Shown here: positions 5,813-15,224 of the stretch, one piece after another
How the letters are laid out: every line of letters starts with the position of its first letter
Numbering within the stretch: position 1 is the first letter of the stretch
Source: an uncultured Butyricimonas sp.
GTDB taxonomy: Bacteria; Bacteroidota; Bacteroidia; Bacteroidales; Marinifilaceae
Assembly: GCA_944320555.1 (NCBI GenBank)
Contig: CALUHX010000011.1
Location: 1 to 64,000, forward strand
DNA length: 64,000 nucleotides
Direction of reading: 5' to 3'
Translations under genes and position numbers: made by a program
Notes under the pieces: model-generated
Databases searched by the model: none
What the model saw: the letters and a program-made list of their open reading frames with translations, nothing else
What the model was told of the DNA's origin: nothing

Positions 5813-7966
5813 TCAATACACGATTTTCATTTCCCGGATTAAGTTTTTAGCTCCGGCTATTTTGTCCACCACGAACAGCATGTAGCGGGCGTCGAGGTTG
5901 ATGCACCGTTGCAGGTTTTCCTCAAAGTCAATGTCGCCGGACATTGCTTCGGAGTTGCCGTCGAACGCCGTTCCAATCAGTTCTCCGTTGCCGTTGATGA
6001 CCGGCGAGCCGGAGTTTCCTCCCGTAATGTCGTTGTTTGTGATGAAGCAGGTCACGATGTTGTTCGTTCCGTAAGGAGAGAAATCCTTGGCCTTGTAAAC
6101 CTCTTTCAGTTTGTCCGGCACCTCGAACTCTCCGCCTTTTGGCCCTTCTTTCTCCATTACGCCTGTCAGCGTGGTGTAATAGTCATAGAAGACGGCGTCG
6201 CGCGGCTTGTAACTTCCCACTTTTCCGTAGGTCAGGCGCAGCGTTGAATTGGCATTCGGAGCCCACGCCTTGTCCGGGTCTTTTGTCATGAGTCCATTTA
6301 CGAACAGACGGTCGCCCTTGGCGATGGATGAACGGGTAGCAGCCATGTCTTGCTCCAATTGGCGGTAGAACTGGAATATGGACGTTCCCGTGCGATAAGC
6401 CAAATCTTTTTCCAGTTTCTTCACATCGGGTTTTTCCAAAAAGGCCATGAATGCGGCTTCGTTCCGATAGATTGACTTGTTGCCCATTGTCTCGGCGAAC
6501 TTTGTGAAGTCACCTTTGTATTTGTTCATGATTTCCGTGATGATTTCCGGATACATTTCCGGGGCCACGTTTTCGGCATACATTTGCAAAAGTGCGGCCG
6601 TCGTCTTCACGTCGATTTCTTCGTTGAAGTCCTTGTAGAAACTTTTGGCTGCGTTTCTCAGATTCTCCGTCACCATTTCGCGTTTGTCGGCGGGCAGCGT
6701 GTCCAACATCATGAAGGCCGGTCCTGTTTGCATGGCGAACATGTACGCCTCGCCTCCTTGCAGCAAGGCCTCCAGTGTGTACATTTCCACGTTGGCCAAG
6801 CCGCTCAGTTGCGCGTATCCGTCACGAATCAAGTTCAGCGCCTCGCCGTATTTAGCCTTGCGTCCAGCGTCGGCGTTCACCCACGCCATGAAGTCGCGCT
6901 CGATGGCTTCTTTGGCACCCATGGTGTTCAATTTTTTCAACGCTTTGTTTTGCTCGAAGGCGTTTTTCCAGTAATTGGCGCAACTGGCGTGTTTCGACGC
7001 ATATTGGATGCGCACCTGCGGGTCTTTGTTCATACCTTCTTTCATAATACGTAATTTCTCAGAGCGAACTTTGTAACGGATGTCATTGCCTTCCATGGTC
7101 ACTTTCAGTCCGTAGCTCGTCAGGAAACGGTCTGTGGTGCCGGGGAAGCCCATAATCATGGCAAAGTCTCCATCTTGGATTCCTTTTGCTGATACAGGGA
7201 AGAAGTGTTTGGGTTTCAGTGGAATGTTTTTCTCTGAGAATGGAGCCGGTTCTCCGTCCGGGCCGGTGTAGATGCGGAACATTGAGAAATCGCACGTGTG
7301 GCGCGGCCATATCCAGTTGTCGGTGTCTCCTCCGAATTTGCCCATGCTCTGTGGCGGCGCGCCTACCAACCGCACGTCACGATAGATTTTGTATACCAAC
7401 AGACAGAATTGGTTGCCTTCGAACATGCTTTGCACTTGGGCGGCCAGATTTGTCCCTCGAGTGGCCTCGCGGGTTATTTCGCCAGCCACGGCCTGGATTG
7501 CCAACGCGCGTTCTTCTTCCGTCATTTTGTCGTTCAGTGCGGCGTTCACTCTGTCGGTCACGTCCTCGATGCGTTGCAGGATGGAGGCCGTCAGCCCCGG
7601 GTTTGCCAACTCGTCTTTTTTGTCATAAGCCCAGAATCCGTTTGCCAGATAGTCGTGCTCCACGGTCGAATGAGCCTGGATGTACGGAAAGCCGCAGTGG
7701 TGGTTTGTCAGCACCAGTCCTTCGGCCGAAATGATTTCTCCGGAACAGAAATGGCTGAAAGGCCGTCCGTCCCGTCCCAGTCCAACGACTGCGTCTTTCA
7801 AACAAGCTTGATTGATGGAATAAATGTCTTCCGCAGACAATTTGCATCCCATCTCCTGCATCGTGGCGATGTTCTTTCCCAGCATGGAAAGCAGCCACAT
7901 GCCCTCGTCCGCCCTCGCAATGGACGTTGAGAGCAAGGCGAATACGATGATAAAAATCCTCTTCAT
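5813..7966 (-). CDS. S46 family dipeptidyl-peptidase, DPP7-type, 717 aa
   Basis: An exported serine exopeptidase that removes dipeptides from peptide N-termini and feeds amino-acid fermenters. Residues 1-19 are a signal peptide ending SIARA. The catalytic triad is visible: His in TNHHCGF (residues 88-93), Asp226 in WPRHTCDFSMFRIY and Ser652 in TGGNSGSPV. The residue 18 positions after the serine is Gly670, in AFDGNSEAM. In Porphyromonas gingivalis enzymes that position is Gly in DPP7 (hydrophobic P1) and Arg in DPP11 (acidic P1), so a DPP7-like specificity is inferred. Length agrees with DPP7 (about 712). It is a single gene with its own promoter at 8021-8051. Confidence 0.93.
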   Translation of the reverse strand: MKRIFIIVFALLSTSIARADEGMWLLSMLGKNIATMQEMGCKLSAEDIYSINQACLKDAVVGLGRDGRPFSHFCSGEIISAEGLVLTNHHCGFPYIQAHSTVEHDYLANGFWAYDKKDELANPGLTASILQRIEDVTDRVNAALNDKMTEEERALAIQAVAGEITREATRGTNLAAQVQSMFEGNQFCLLVYKIYRDVRLVGAPPQSMGKFGGDTDNWIWPRHTCDFSMFRIYTGPDGEPAPFSEKNIPLKPKHFFPVSAKGIQDGDFAMIMGFPGTTDRFLTSYGLKVTMEGNDIRYKVRSEKLRIMKEGMNKDPQVRIQYASKHASCANYWKNAFEQNKALKKLNTMGAKEAIERDFMAWVNADAGRKAKYGEALNLIRDGYAQLSGLANVEMYTLEALLQGGEAYMFAMQTGPAFMMLDTLPADKREMVTENLRNAAKSFYKDFNEEIDVKTTAALLQMYAENVAPEMYPEIITEIMNKYKGDFTKFAETMGNKSIYRNEAAFMAFLEKPDVKKLEKDLAYRTGTSIFQFYRQLEQDMAATRSSIAKGDRLFVNGLMTKDPDKAWAPNANSTLRLTYGKVGSYKPRDAVFYDYYTTLTGVMEKEGPKGGEFEVPDKLKEVYKAKDFSPYGTNNIVTCFITNNDITGGNSGSPVINGNGELIGTAFDGNSEAMSGDIDFEENLQRCINLDARYMLFVVDKIAGAKNLIREMKIVY

Positions 7967-8020
7967 TTTTACGTTTTTCGTTTTAGATATAAATGTTTAA
8001 TAATAAATTTCAAACCTCCG

Positions 8021-8051
8021 CGAAGATACAACTTCCCCGGCGATATGCAAA
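8021..8051 (-). promoter_or_regulatory. Promoter of the S46 peptidase gene
   Basis: On the minus strand TTTG (8051-8048), 19 bases, then TATCTTCG (8028-8021), one mismatch to TAnnTTTG. The leader would be about 48 bases. The rest of the 7967-8313 gap shows nothing convincing; a 66-codon plus-strand frame at 8045-8245 is W/F-rich and has no family resemblance. Confidence 0.7.
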
Positions 8052-8313
8052 CCCGTCGGCAATCATTTAATGCGGGGGTGGTGATGTGGGTGTTTTTTTC
8101 GAAAGGCGATTGTTTTCTGTGGTCCTGGGCGATATTTTTATGGTGCCGGGGAACGGGGGGCTCTGTCATAATCTTTGATGTCGCCGAGATGGTTCTCTGG
8201 TTATTGCCAGATGTTTATGGCGGAGTAAGATTTGTATTAGCGTGACAAAATGACAGGAGACGCTGTGCGGTATGGGGATTGTATATAAAGGAGTGAAAGG
8301 AGATATTGAGATT

Positions 8314-10905
8314 ATGAACATGAACAATTATACAATTAAGTCACAGGAAGCCGTCCAAGAGGCGGTGCAAGTGGCACAACAAAAAGGGCAACAGGCCATC
8401 GAAACAGGCCATCTGTTGAAGGGCGTGATTGCGAAGGGCGAGAATATCACGACGTTTATTTTCAACAAGCTGGGAATGAACGGGCGAAATGTGACGGCGG
8501 CGTTGGAGCGTATTGTGGATGGTTATCCGAGGGTGAGCGGCGGACAACCTTATTTGTCGGAAAACGCAAACAAGGCGTTGGAGAGGGCAACGAAACTGGC
8601 TGGAGAGATGGGCGACCAGTACGTGTCGCTGGAACATATCCTGCTGGGGTTGTTGTCTGTGAAGGATGAGGTGTCGCAAATGCTGAAAGACGCCGGGATG
8701 ACGGAAAAGGAAACGAGAGAGGCGATTGCAGAGTTGAGGAAAGGGAGCAAGGTGAATTCGCAGTCTGCGGAGGACAATTATGACGCATTGGGCAAGTATG
8801 CCATCAATTTGAATCAGCGGGCACGCGAAGGAAAATTGGATCCGGTGATTGGACGTGACGACGAAATCAGACGGGTATTGCAAATCCTGTCGCGGCGGAC
8901 GAAGAACAACCCGATTCTTATCGGGGAGCCCGGAGTCGGGAAGACGGCTATCGCCGAGGGATTGGCGCAGCGTATCGTGAACGGGGACGTACCATCGAAT
9001 TTGGCGTCGAAACAGATTTTCTCGCTGGACATGGGGGCATTGATCGCCGGGGCGAAGTACAAGGGCGAGTTCGAGGAGCGGCTGAAGGCGGTGGTGAACG
9101 AGGTAATCGCCTCGGAAGGCGACATAATCTTGTTCATTGACGAGATACACACGTTGGTGGGAGCCGGGAAGTCGGACGGGGCCATGGATGCGGCGAATAT
9201 TTTGAAGCCGGCGTTGGCGAGAGGCGATTTACGGGCTATTGGCGCAACGACTCTGAATGAATATCAGAAGTATTTCGAGCAGGACAAGGCCTTGGAACGG
9301 CGGTTCCAGAAGGTGATGATCGACGAACCGGACGTGATGAGCGCAATCAGTATCATGCGTGGGTTGAAGGAACGTTATGAAAATCATCACAAGGTGCGGA
9401 TCACGGACGACGCGATTATCGCTTCGGTGGAATTGTCGCACCGGTATATCTCGGACCGGTTCCTGCCGGATAAGGCAATAGACTTGGTGGACGAGGCTGC
9501 CGCCCGATTGCGTATGGAGATGAACTCCGTGCCAGAGGAAATCGATGAGTTGGAACGGAAGATCAAACAGTTGGAGATTGAGAAGGAGGCTATCAAGCGT
9601 GAGGGACAAAGCAAGAAATTGGACGAGATTCAGGAGGAGTTGGCCAACTTAAATCAAGAGCGAACGAAAATGAGGGCGCAATGGGAGTCGGAGCGTTCGC
9701 TGATTGACGAGATACAAAAGAACAAGGATGCCATTGAGCAGTATCGTTTTGAGGCCGACCGTGCGGAACGGGAGGGCGATTACGGAAAAGTCGCAGAGTT
9801 GAGGTATGGGCGAATCAAGGAAGCGGAACGTCGTATAGAGGAGATCAAGGCGCAATTGTCCGACACAAAACACGGGCAGTCGTTAATTCGGGAGGAGGTG
9901 ACAGTGGACGATATCGCCGCTGTGGTGTCGAAATGGACAGGAATACCCGTGAGCCGGATGATGCAGAGCGAACGGCAGAAGTTGTTGCATTTGGAAGACG
10001 AGTTGCACAAGCGGGTTGTGGGACAGGATGTGGCCATCACGGCATTGGCAAACGCAGTGCGGCGGAACCGGGCCGGATTGCAAGACGCCAAGAGACCCAT
10101 CGGTTCGTTCATCTTCCTGGGGACTACCGGTGTCGGCAAGACGGAGCTTGCGAAGGCGTTGGCAGAGTTTCTGTTTGACGACGAGTCGTTGATGACGCGT
10201 ATAGATATGTCGGAGTATCAGGAACGTCATTCTGTGTCCCGTTTGATTGGAGCGCCTCCCGGGTATGTGGGTTACGACGAGGGCGGCCAGTTGACGGAGG
10301 CGGTGAGAAGGAAGCCGTATTCAGTCATCCTACTGGACGAGATAGAGAAGGCGCATCCGGACGTGTTCAATATTCTGTTGCAGGTGCTGGACGACGGGCG
10401 GTTGACGGACAACAAGGGCCGGGTGGTGGATTTCAAGAACACGATTATCATCATGACCTCCAACATCGGGGCGCATATTATCCAAGAGCGGTTGAAGGGT
10501 ATTGACGAAGCGAACCGGGACGAAGTGCTGGAGCGGACGAATCATGAGGTGTACGAGTTGTTGAAGCAGACGATACGTCCGGAGTTCTTGAATCGTATAG
10601 ACGAAATTATCATGTTCGCTCCATTGAAGAAGTCTGAGATTGTGGATATCGTGCGATTGCAATTCAATGGAGTGAAGAAGATGTTGGCAAACAACGGCAT
10701 TGCCATCGAAATCACGGACAAGGCGGTGGAGTGGCTGTCGGATGCCGGTTATGACCCGCAATTTGGTGCCCGTCCAGTGAAACGGGTTATTCAACGGACC
10801 TTGTTGAACGACTTGTCGAAGCGAATCTTGGCGGAAGAGGTGTCGAAGGATAGCCGTATCGTGGTGGATGTGAAAGACGACAAGATTGTTTTCGAGAATA
10901 AATAA
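8314..10905 (+). CDS. clpB: ATP-dependent chaperone ClpB, 863 aa
   Basis: The Hsp100 disaggregase that threads aggregated proteins through a hexameric pore, working with DnaK. Domain order is complete: Clp N domain (about 1-145), first AAA+ domain with GEPGVGKT and arginine-finger region, a long coiled-coil middle domain (about 405-520, EEIDELERKIKQLEIEKEAI and following), second AAA+ domain with GTTGVGKT, and the D2-small domain. The start at 8314 gives the usual MNNYTIKSQEAV N-terminus and sits after AAAGGAG; the longer frame from 8272 adds 14 residues unlike any ClpB. No CIRCE-like element is seen upstream. A terminator follows. Confidence 0.97.
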   Translation: MNMNNYTIKSQEAVQEAVQVAQQKGQQAIETGHLLKGVIAKGENITTFIFNKLGMNGRNVTAALERIVDGYPRVSGGQPYLSENANKALERATKLAGEMGDQYVSLEHILLGLLSVKDEVSQMLKDAGMTEKETREAIAELRKGSKVNSQSAEDNYDALGKYAINLNQRAREGKLDPVIGRDDEIRRVLQILSRRTKNNPILIGEPGVGKTAIAEGLAQRIVNGDVPSNLASKQIFSLDMGALIAGAKYKGEFEERLKAVVNEVIASEGDIILFIDEIHTLVGAGKSDGAMDAANILKPALARGDLRAIGATTLNEYQKYFEQDKALERRFQKVMIDEPDVMSAISIMRGLKERYENHHKVRITDDAIIASVELSHRYISDRFLPDKAIDLVDEAAARLRMEMNSVPEEIDELERKIKQLEIEKEAIKREGQSKKLDEIQEELANLNQERTKMRAQWESERSLIDEIQKNKDAIEQYRFEADRAEREGDYGKVAELRYGRIKEAERRIEEIKAQLSDTKHGQSLIREEVTVDDIAAVVSKWTGIPVSRMMQSERQKLLHLEDELHKRVVGQDVAITALANAVRRNRAGLQDAKRPIGSFIFLGTTGVGKTELAKALAEFLFDDESLMTRIDMSEYQERHSVSRLIGAPPGYVGYDEGGQLTEAVRRKPYSVILLDEIEKAHPDVFNILLQVLDDGRLTDNKGRVVDFKNTIIIMTSNIGAHIIQERLKGIDEANRDEVLERTNHEVYELLKQTIRPEFLNRIDEIIMFAPLKKSEIVDIVRLQFNGVKKMLANNGIAIEITDKAVEWLSDAGYDPQFGARPVKRVIQRTLLNDLSKRILAEEVSKDSRIVVDVKDDKIVFENK

Positions 10906-10922
10906 AAGAAATGAAGGAGATA

Positions 10923-10965
10923 AAAAGGGGGGGCGGTTCTTTGCGAGCCGCCCCCTTTTTTCTTT
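10923..10965 (+). terminator. Terminator after clpB
   Basis: gggggcggtt / a complementary ccgccccc arm closing a nine-base loop, followed by ttttttctt. It can also serve as terminator for the tRNA pair transcribed from the other strand, since its left flank is A-rich. Confidence 0.85.
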
Positions 10966-10974
10966 ATCTTGTTG

Positions 10975-11059
10975 TACTCGAAGCGGGACTTGAACCCGCA
11001 CAGCCGCAATGGCCACGGGATTTTAAGTCCCGCGTGTCTACCAATTCCACCATTCGAGC
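10975..11059 (-). tRNA. tRNA-Leu (anticodon UAA)
   Basis: The minus strand folds into an 85-nt class II tRNA: acceptor GCTCGAA/TTCGAGT, D-arm GGTGGAATTGGTAGACACG, anticodon arm GGGACTTAAAATCCC giving UAA, a long variable arm GTGGCCATTGCGGCTGT, and T-arm GCGGGTTCAAGTCCCGC. The first pair is G1-U72 rather than G-C. CCA is not encoded. It follows tRNA-Gly by seven bases in the same transcript. Confidence 0.95.
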
Positions 11060-11066
11060 AATGAAG

Positions 11067-11139
<73 letters not shown>

Positions 11140-11178
11140 ATTTATAAGTTGTTGAAAGAACTTTTGTATTTGTGAGGG

Positions 11179-11209
11179 CAAAGATAGGGCTTTTTTTATT
11201 ATCGGCAAA
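11179..11209 (-). promoter_or_regulatory. Promoter of the tRNA-Gly/tRNA-Leu pair
   Basis: Minus strand TTTG (11209-11206), 19-base spacer, TATCTTTG (11186-11179): a perfect Bacteroidetes promoter. Confidence 0.85.
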
Positions 11210-11310
11210 AAAAACGAGGGAAAGATTTGTTCGGAGGGGAAGAGGAGCAAGAGAGAAGAGGAGCGAAGTGTGGAGGCGAGAGTTTTTCTTCGATTTTTTT
11301 GAAGAAAAGA

Positions 11311-11340
11311 TTGTACTCGCATGCAGAATGATTATATTTG
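11311..11340 (+). promoter_or_regulatory. Promoter of the ftsX run
   Basis: TTG (11311-11313), 19 bases, TATATTTG (11333-11340). Transcription would begin near 11347, about 16 bases before the ftsX start. Confidence 0.8.
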
Positions 11341-11362
11341 TCGAGTTTTTAAGTAAAATAAA

Positions 11363-12229
11363 ATGTATAGCACAGGAAACAAAAGGGTGAGAGGCTCGTA
11401 TTTTGTTTCCACGATTAGTATTTCACTGGTGCTGGTCGTGGTTGGAATGCTTGTGTTCATATTGTTGAATGCCAAGATGGTGTCGGATCATGTGAAACGG
11501 AATATTGGTTTCTCGGTCATTGTGAAAGACGGCACCAAGGAGGCCGAAATTCAGCGGGTACAGAAGTTATTGGACATGCAGCCATTTGTATATTCTTCGG
11601 AGTACATAACCAAAGCCGCGGCGGCTGAGGCTTTTAAAAAGGAGATGGGGGAGGACTTCGAGGCGATTTTGGGGACGAATCCTTTGCTTCCGTCGATTGA
11701 AATCAAGTTGAATCCGGAATATGCCAACAGCGACTCGCTGCGAATGATAGAGAAGAGCCTGGGACGTTTTGACGTGATTCAAGAGGTGTATTACCAAAAG
11801 TCCATGGTGGAGAGCATTAATGACAATATCCGCAGGATTAGCTTGTTGTTTTTGGTGGTGGGCGCCGCATTGGTTTTGATTTCGTTCACGTTGATTCGTA
11901 ATACGATACATTTAGCGGTCTATTCACAACGGTTCCTCATCAAGACGATGCAGTTGGTGGGAGCGAAGCCGTTTTTCATTTGCCGTCCTTTTGTGGCCGG
12001 GAGCATGTGGAGGGGATTTTTCGGGGCGTTGATTGCCAATGCGGTGTTATTGGGTGTGATATTTTTTGCGCAAAAAAACGTGGGAGACGTGGTTGACATC
12101 ATTCATTTGAATACCATATTGACAATGGTGGGCTTCGTGTTGTTGTCGGGTGTGCTGCTTTCCTTCTTTTCGGCGTGGTTTTCAGTGTACAATTATTTAA
12201 AGCGCGATATAAATGATTTGTATTTTTAA
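11363..12229 (+). CDS. ftsX: Cell division protein FtsX, 288 aa
   Basis: The membrane subunit of the FtsE/FtsX ABC-type complex, which couples divisome state to peptidoglycan hydrolase activation. Four membrane spans are seen: residues about 14-37, then a periplasmic domain of about 120 residues, then three spans at about 160-180, 212-235 and 250-275. KTMQLVGAKPFFI before the second-last pair is the typical FtsX cytoplasmic coupling motif (lvGA...fi..PF). FtsE is not adjacent, which is usual in Bacteroidetes. It opens a run ftsX, DUF3098, uppP, truB, queA with gaps of at most 21 bases. Confidence 0.93.
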   Translation: MYSTGNKRVRGSYFVSTISISLVLVVVGMLVFILLNAKMVSDHVKRNIGFSVIVKDGTKEAEIQRVQKLLDMQPFVYSSEYITKAAAAEAFKKEMGEDFEAILGTNPLLPSIEIKLNPEYANSDSLRMIEKSLGRFDVIQEVYYQKSMVESINDNIRRISLLFLVVGAALVLISFTLIRNTIHLAVYSQRFLIKTMQLVGAKPFFICRPFVAGSMWRGFFGALIANAVLLGVIFFAQKNVGDVVDIIHLNTILTMVGFVLLSGVLLSFFSAWFSVYNYLKRDINDLYF

Positions 12230-12243
12230 ATTTGTAAAACGAT

Positions 12244-12498
12244 ATGACAAACAGATTGGATAATAAAAAAGATGGTTTCCCGATTCCTTTGCGGAATTAT
12301 AAATTGATTCTGATAGGTTTGGGAATAGTGATAGTCGGGTTTATTTTGATGATGGGTGGGGGCGCTGATTCTTGGGACACATTTAATTATGACATATTCA
12401 GCTTCAGAAGAATCACTTTGGCTCCGTTGACCGTTTTGTTCGGGTTTGGGTTTGTGTTTTGGGGAATTATGAGAAAACCTAAGGAGGACAAGGCATGA
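12244..12498 (+). CDS. DUF3098 family small membrane protein, 84 aa
   Basis: A two-span membrane protein: residues about 18-39 ([21 protein letters not shown] as hydrophobic hairpin start) and 57-75, joined by a short loop [15 protein letters not shown] that is diagnostic for DUF3098 of Bacteroidetes. Members usually sit directly after ftsX, as here. The function is unknown; the constant linkage suggests a role in the envelope or division. Its TGA overlaps the uppP ATG. Confidence 0.9.
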   Translation: MTNRLDNKKDGFPIPLRNYKLILIGLGIVIVGFILMMGGGADSWDTFNYDIFSFRRITLAPLTVLFGFGFVFWGIMRKPKEDKA

Positions 12499-13340
12499 CG
12501 ATTTGGGAAACGATTATTATCGCAATAGTGGAAGGTTTGACAGAGTTTCTGCCGGTGTCTTCCACGGGGCATATGATTATCGCCCAAAACCTGTTGGGAG
12601 TGGAGAGTACGGATTTCGTAAAGGCGTTCACGTTTATCATTCAATTCGGGGCGATTCTTTCGGTGGTTTGCTTGTATTGGAAGCGTTTTTTCAGGCTTAA
12701 TCGCACTCCGGTGCCGGAAGGTTGCTCGGCGTTGAGGCGATTCCTGCACAAGTATGATTTTTATTGGAAATTGTTGGTGGCTTTCATACCGGCGGCTGTG
12801 CTTGGATTGTTGTTTAGCGACGCCATTGACGCCATGCTGGAGAGTGTCACTGTGGTAGCGGTGATGTTGATTGTGGGAGGTGTGTTTATGTTGTTTTGTG
12901 ACAAATTGTTTGGCAATGGGAATGAGAAGACAGAGTTGACGGAGAAAAGAGCTTTTTGGATAGGCGTGTTTCAGTGTATATCCATGATACCCGGAGTTTC
13001 CCGCTCGATGGCGACGATTGTGGGGGGGATGGCGCAAAAATTGACGCGGAAAGCCGCCGCGGAATTTTCGTTTTTTTTGGCCGTGCCGACCATGTTTGCC
13101 GCCACTGTGTATAAAATGGCGAAGCTTTTCATGGACGGAGGGACTACTGTCATCGTGGACAATTTGACTCCTTTGATCGTTGGGAACGTGGTGGCTTTCA
13201 TTGTGGCGTTGCTTGCCATCAAGTTTTTTATCAGTTATGTGACGAAGTACGGTTTTAAATTGTTCGGGTATTACCGGATTATTGTTGGAGGTGTGTTGCT
13301 GGTGTTGATATTCCTTGGTTATGATTTACAGATTGTTTAA
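12495..13340 (+). CDS. uppP: Undecaprenyl-diphosphatase, 281 aa
   Basis: An integral membrane phosphatase (BacA/UppP) that recycles undecaprenyl pyrophosphate to the carrier lipid used for peptidoglycan and O-antigen synthesis; overexpression gives bacitracin resistance in other bacteria. The two family signatures are present: [15 protein letters not shown] (residues 12-26) and [13 protein letters not shown] (residues about 169-181), and hydrophobic spans fill the rest. Start and upstream stop overlap in an ATGA junction, so it is coupled to the DUF3098 gene. Confidence 0.96.
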   Translation: MTIWETIIIAIVEGLTEFLPVSSTGHMIIAQNLLGVESTDFVKAFTFIIQFGAILSVVCLYWKRFFRLNRTPVPEGCSALRRFLHKYDFYWKLLVAFIPAAVLGLLFSDAIDAMLESVTVVAVMLIVGGVFMLFCDKLFGNGNEKTELTEKRAFWIGVFQCISMIPGVSRSMATIVGGMAQKLTRKAAAEFSFFLAVPTMFAATVYKMAKLFMDGGTTVIVDNLTPLIVGNVVAFIVALLAIKFFISYVTKYGFKLFGYYRIIVGGVLLVLIFLGYDLQIV

Positions 13341-13361
13341 AGGAGAGGAGAGGGGAACGAT

Positions 13362-14081
13362 ATGCCTACGATAGTTTATAAAGAAGAAGGGAATTTGCAA
13401 AGTGGAGCGGTTTTCGGCGTGAAGAAACCGTTCCGGTGGACGTCGTTTGATGTCGTGAACAAAATCAAGTGGTGCTTAAAAAAGTCGTATGGAAAAATAA
13501 AAGTGGGGCATGCGGGGACGCTTGACCCTTTGGCGACGGGGGTCGTTGTGATTTGCGTCGGCCGGGCGACCAAAGAAATCGACCGTTATATGGGGGAGGA
13601 AAAAGAATATGTGGCGGAGGTGACATTCGGAAAGACGACACCCTCATATGACTTGGAAACGGATTTTAATGGAATCTATGATTACTCTCATGTGGACGAG
13701 AGCGTGTTACGTCGAGTCTTGCCCCAATTTGTGGGGACTATAGAGCAGGTACCTCCCGCCTATTCCGCTGTACGGGTGGATGGCGCGCGCGCATACGAGA
13801 AAGCCAGAGCGGGCGGAGAGGTCGAGATGAAAAGCCGCCGGGTGACTGTGAGAGACATAGAAGTGATGGAAACGAATTTTCCCATGGTGAAATTGCGGAT
13901 AAATTGCGGCAAGGGTACGTATATCCGCTCGCTGGCGAATGATATCGGCAAGGCGTGTGGCAGCGGGGCTTATTTGTCCGCATTGGAGCGGACTCGTGTG
14001 GGAGAATTTGAAGTGGGGGATTGTTTTCAAGTGGAAGAAATAGTGGGAGTATTGCAGCAAATGAACAGAATAAATGATTGA
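13362..14081 (+). CDS. truB: tRNA pseudouridine(55) synthase, 239 aa
   Basis: TruB converts U55 of the T-loop of tRNAs to pseudouridine. GHAGTLDPLATGVVVICVG carries the catalytic aspartate (in TLDP), preceded by KPFRWTSFDVV, the KP.G.tS...v signature. GTYIRSLANDIG is the conserved C-terminal catalytic-domain motif. The protein is short, lacking an extended PUA domain, as in many Bacteroidetes. A purine-rich ribosome site lies within the 21 bases after uppP. Confidence 0.96.
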   Translation: MPTIVYKEEGNLQSGAVFGVKKPFRWTSFDVVNKIKWCLKKSYGKIKVGHAGTLDPLATGVVVICVGRATKEIDRYMGEEKEYVAEVTFGKTTPSYDLETDFNGIYDYSHVDESVLRRVLPQFVGTIEQVPPAYSAVRVDGARAYEKARAGGEVEMKSRRVTVRDIEVMETNFPMVKLRINCGKGTYIRSLANDIGKACGSGAYLSALERTRVGEFEVGDCFQVEEIVGVLQQMNRIND

Positions 14082-14103
14082 TTAAAATATAAATTTGTGC
14101 GTT

Positions 14104-15153
14104 ATGAAATTGTCAAAGTTTAGATACAAATTGCCACCGGAATTGATAGCCTTGTATCCCACGCCCAATCGGGACGAGTGCAGGTTAATGGTGTTGAACA
14201 GGAAGACAGGTAAGATAGAACATAAAATATTTAAGGAGATCCTTGATTATTTTGATGAGAACGACGTGTTCGTTTTCAATGACACGAAAGTGTTCCCGGC
14301 CCGCTTGTACGGAAATAAGGAGAAAACCGGTGCGGAGATCGAGGTGTTCTTGTTGAGGGAATTGAACCGTGACTTGAAAATTTGGGATGTGCTGGTCGAC
14401 CCCGCGCGGAAAATCCGAATTGGAAACAAACTCTACTTCGGGGAGGACGACAGCATGGTGGCCGAGGTGATTGACAACACGACCTCGCGGGGAAGAACCT
14501 TGCGCTTTTTGTTTGACGGTGATTACGACGAGTTTAAAAAGGAATTGTATGCTTTGGGCGAGACGCCTCTTCCCCGTTCGATAAACCGGAAAGTGGAGCC
14601 GGAGGACGCTGAAAATTACCAGACTATTTTCGCCAAGCATGAAGGGGCGGTAGCCGCACCGACCGCAGGCATGCATTTCAGCCGGGAGTTGATGAAAAGG
14701 ATGGAGATAAAGGGCATAGAATTCGCATTTATCACCTTGCATGTGGGGCTGGGAAATTTCCGGGAAGTCGACGTGGAGGATCTGACCAAACACAAGATGG
14801 ATTCGGAGCAGATTATCGTGCCAATAGAAACAGTGAATACCGTGAATAAAGCCAAAGACGGAAAACATAAGATATGCGCGGTGGGCACGACGGTCGTGCG
14901 GACGTTGGAGAGTTGTGTGACGACACGGGGACGCCTGACCGAATTTGACGGTTGGACGAATAAATTCATATTCCCCCCTTACGATTTCAGTGTGCCGGAC
15001 GCGTTCGTGTCGAATTTCCATTTGCCGTATTCCACTTTGTTGATGATGGTGGCGGCCTTTGGGGGATACGATTTTGTGATGGCGGCTTATAACGAGGCTG
15101 TCAAGGAAAAATACAGGTTTGGAGCTTATGGCGATGCCATGTTGATTATATGA
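14104..15153 (+). CDS. queA: tRNA preQ1(34) S-adenosylmethionine ribosyltransferase-isomerase, 349 aa
   Basis: QueA transfers the ribosyl part of SAM to preQ1 at position 34 of tRNAs, forming epoxyqueuosine. The N-terminus [18 protein letters not shown] and [14 protein letters not shown] are family hallmarks, as are [24 protein letters not shown] and [23 protein letters not shown]. The ATG at 14104 is preferred to an in-frame TTG three codons earlier because MKLSKF is the usual start. It ends the tight part of the ftsX run; mfd begins 71 bases on. Confidence 0.96.
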   Translation: MKLSKFRYKLPPELIALYPTPNRDECRLMVLNRKTGKIEHKIFKEILDYFDENDVFVFNDTKVFPARLYGNKEKTGAEIEVFLLRELNRDLKIWDVLVDPARKIRIGNKLYFGEDDSMVAEVIDNTTSRGRTLRFLFDGDYDEFKKELYALGETPLPRSINRKVEPEDAENYQTIFAKHEGAVAAPTAGMHFSRELMKRMEIKGIEFAFITLHVGLGNFREVDVEDLTKHKMDSEQIIVPIETVNTVNKAKDGKHKICAVGTTVVRTLESCVTTRGRLTEFDGWTNKFIFPPYDFSVPDAFVSNFHLPYSTLLMMVAAFGGYDFVMAAYNEAVKEKYRFGAYGDAMLII

Positions 15154-15224
15154 TGAGAACGGGAGAGGGGGAGAGGACGGCGGGCGGAAATGCATGCCGT
15201 CCGTTGATGAAAAAATAGAGAACG

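Noticed and set aside
8045..8245. A 66-codon plus-strand frame upstream of clpB
   Set aside because: It overlaps the S46 peptidase promoter, is unusually Trp/Phe-rich and has no recognisable domain.
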